Part shown: positions 6,163 to 7,195 of the stretch, piece after piece
How positions within the stretch are numbered: the stretch's first letter is position 1
How the letters are laid out: each line of letters opens with the position of its first letter
Source of the DNA: Opitutaceae bacterium
GTDB taxonomy: Bacteria; Verrucomicrobiota; Verrucomicrobiia; Opitutales; Opitutaceae
Length of the DNA stretch: 7,195 nt
NCBI GenBank assembly: GCA_029979145.1
Contig: JAPOIC010000101.1
Location: 1 to 7,195 of the forward strand
Direction: 5' to 3'
The notes under the pieces: model-generated
Told to the model about the DNA's origin: nothing
Database searches by the model: none
The model's input: only the letters and a program-made list of their open reading frames with translations
Translations under genes and position numbers: made by a program

Positions 6163-7195
6163 GATTTCGCAGGGGGCTGCGCTTCGGCCTGAATGCGGGG
6201 AAACAGCACCAAACTCGGCGCCACCTTGGCGCCCTGCAGACAGCTGCCCCACACCGTTTCATCCGCCCAGCTCGCGGCAGGCGTGTGGCCCAGCGCCTCA
6301 TGAATGCGCTGCACGGAGTCAGGGATGAACGGACGCAACAGCGCCGCGGCCAGACGGAGCGACTCCGCCATGGTGGCCAGCGCGGTGGCCAAGAGCGCCT
6401 GATCGGCGGCTTCAGTCGACTTCCCCAGCTTCCACGGCGCACGCCGCTCGATGTAGGCGTTGGTCGCGGTCACAAAGGCGATGGTGCGCTCGAGGGCGAT
6501 GTGGAATTGAAATCCATCCCACAGCGGCACGACCTCGGCGAGCGTGCGCTCCCAGAGTGCACGCAACTCCGTCTCCGGCTCACCAGCCTCGCCCGCCGCG
6601 GGCACGACGCCACCGGCAAAGCGGTTGGTCATGTTCAATGTGCGGTTGAGCAGGTTGCCGAGATTGTTGGCCAAGTCCGCGTTGTAGCGTGCCTGAAACT
6701 GGGCGTCAGAAAAATCGCTGTCCTGGCCTACGCTCATTTCGCGCAGCAGGAAATACCGGAGGGCATCCGCGCCGTAGCGATCCACGAACGCGGTCGGCTC
6801 GATGAAGTTGCCCGTGCTCTTCGACATCTTGTCGCCGTTGATCGACCACCACCCGTGCGCGATGATGCCCTTCGGCAGCGGCAGGCCCGCCGCCTTCAGC
6901 ATGATCGGCCAGTAGACCGCGTGTGGCGGCACGAGGATGTCCTTGCCGATCACGTGCCAGTTCGCCGGCCAGACGCCGTCGCGATCGACCACCGCCGAAT
7001 AGTAGTTGGTCAGGGCGTCGAACCAGACGTAGGTCACAAAGTCTTCGTCAAACGGCAACGGGATGCCCCACTCCAACCGGTCCTTCGGACGCGAGATGCA
7101 GAGGTCGTTCAGGGGCTCTTTCAGAAACTCCAACACCTGCTTCTGGCGGAACTTTGGAAAGACGAAGCCTTCGTTCGCGGTGAGGAACTGCACCA
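6159..7195 (-). CDS. metG: Methionyl-tRNA synthetase, C-terminal two thirds (5' end outside window)
   Basis: MetRS, a cytosolic class I synthetase, charges tRNA-Met with methionine. About 345 codons are visible, running off the right edge. The first visible codons (VQFLTANEG) are internal, since short MetRSs have roughly 500 residues; the HIGH motif and the connecting domain should lie beyond the edge. Counting from the codon at 7193, WGIPLPFDEDFVTYVWFDALTNYYSA spans 42-67, WHVIGKDI 79-86, and KMSKS is at 122-126 (bases 6816-6830), the ATP-stabilising loop of the active site. An all-helical anticodon-binding domain follows, with NAYIERRAPWKLGK, where the AP-W Trp is the position that reads the CAU anticodon in E. 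coli. The protein ends about a dozen residues after FPRI, so it lacks the C-terminal Trbp111-like tRNA-binding domain of E. coli MetRS and resembles the short form. It overlaps menF by four bases and is probably the first known gene of this operon. Confidence 0.96.
   Translation of the reverse strand, partial: VQFLTANEGFVFPKFRQKQVLEFLKEPLNDLCISRPKDRLEWGIPLPFDEDFVTYVWFDALTNYYSAVVDRDGVWPANWHVIGKDILVPPHAVYWPIMLKAAGLPLPKGIIAHGWWSINGDKMSKSTGNFIEPTAFVDRYGADALRYFLLREMSVGQDSDFSDAQFQARYNADLANNLGNLLNRTLNMTNRFAGGVVPAAGEAGEPETELRALWERTLAEVVPLWDGFQFHIALERTIAFVTATNAYIERRAPWKLGKSTEAADQALLATALATMAESLRLAAALLRPFIPDSVQRIHEALGHTPAASWADETVWGSCLQGAKVAPSLVLFPRIQAEAQPPAKS

Noticed and set aside
6159..7195. Possible start of metG at the GTG at 7193
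   Set aside because: The codon is internal: the MetRS catalytic domain, including the HIGH motif, should precede it, and the frame is open to the window edge.
1..7195. An undescribed defence, mobile or secretion system
   Set aside because: Every sizeable stretch is explained by conserved housekeeping genes. No repeats, integrase, transposase, toxin-antitoxin pair or unusual RNA structure was seen on either strand.

Overview
The window is a compact, high-GC (visibly above 60%) bacterial chromosomal segment of conserved housekeeping genes. It is coding almost throughout. The largest non-coding stretch is the 107-bp divergent gap at 1017-1123, so no gene-free region reaches 300 bp. I saw no mobile element, CRISPR array, RNA gene or phage remnant, and no candidate for an undescribed system. 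Taxonomy is inference. A classical menaquinone pathway, a Kup transporter, a short MetRS, high GC and mostly absent Shine-Dalgarno sequences would fit Verrucomicrobiota (for example Opitutaceae), but nothing here proves it.

Layout from left to right: (1) 2-172, plus strand, the last 56 codons of an unrecognised protein; (2) 183-1016, minus strand, menB (1,4-dihydroxy-2-naphthoyl-CoA synthase); (3) 1017-1123, the divergent intergenic region; (4) 1124-3013, plus strand, kup (potassium uptake permease), whose stop overlaps the end of menD; (5) 3008-4738, minus strand, menD (SEPHCHC synthase); (6) 4735-6162, minus strand, menF (isochorismate synthase); (7) 6159 to the right edge, minus strand, the 3' two thirds of metG (methionyl-tRNA synthetase).

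Functionally, menF, menD and menB supply three steps of the classical o-succinylbenzoate route to menaquinone: chorismate to isochorismate (MenF), isochorismate plus 2-oxoglutarate to SEPHCHC (MenD), and ring closure of o-succinylbenzoyl-CoA to DHNA-CoA (MenB). MenH, MenC, MenE, MenA and the methyltransferase are not in the window. metG, menF and menD run in one direction and are joined by two 4-base stop/start overlaps (GTGA and ATGA), so they probably form one translationally coupled transcript. kup lies on the other strand between menD and menB, so menB needs its own promoter. The kup and menD messages run into each other tail to tail.
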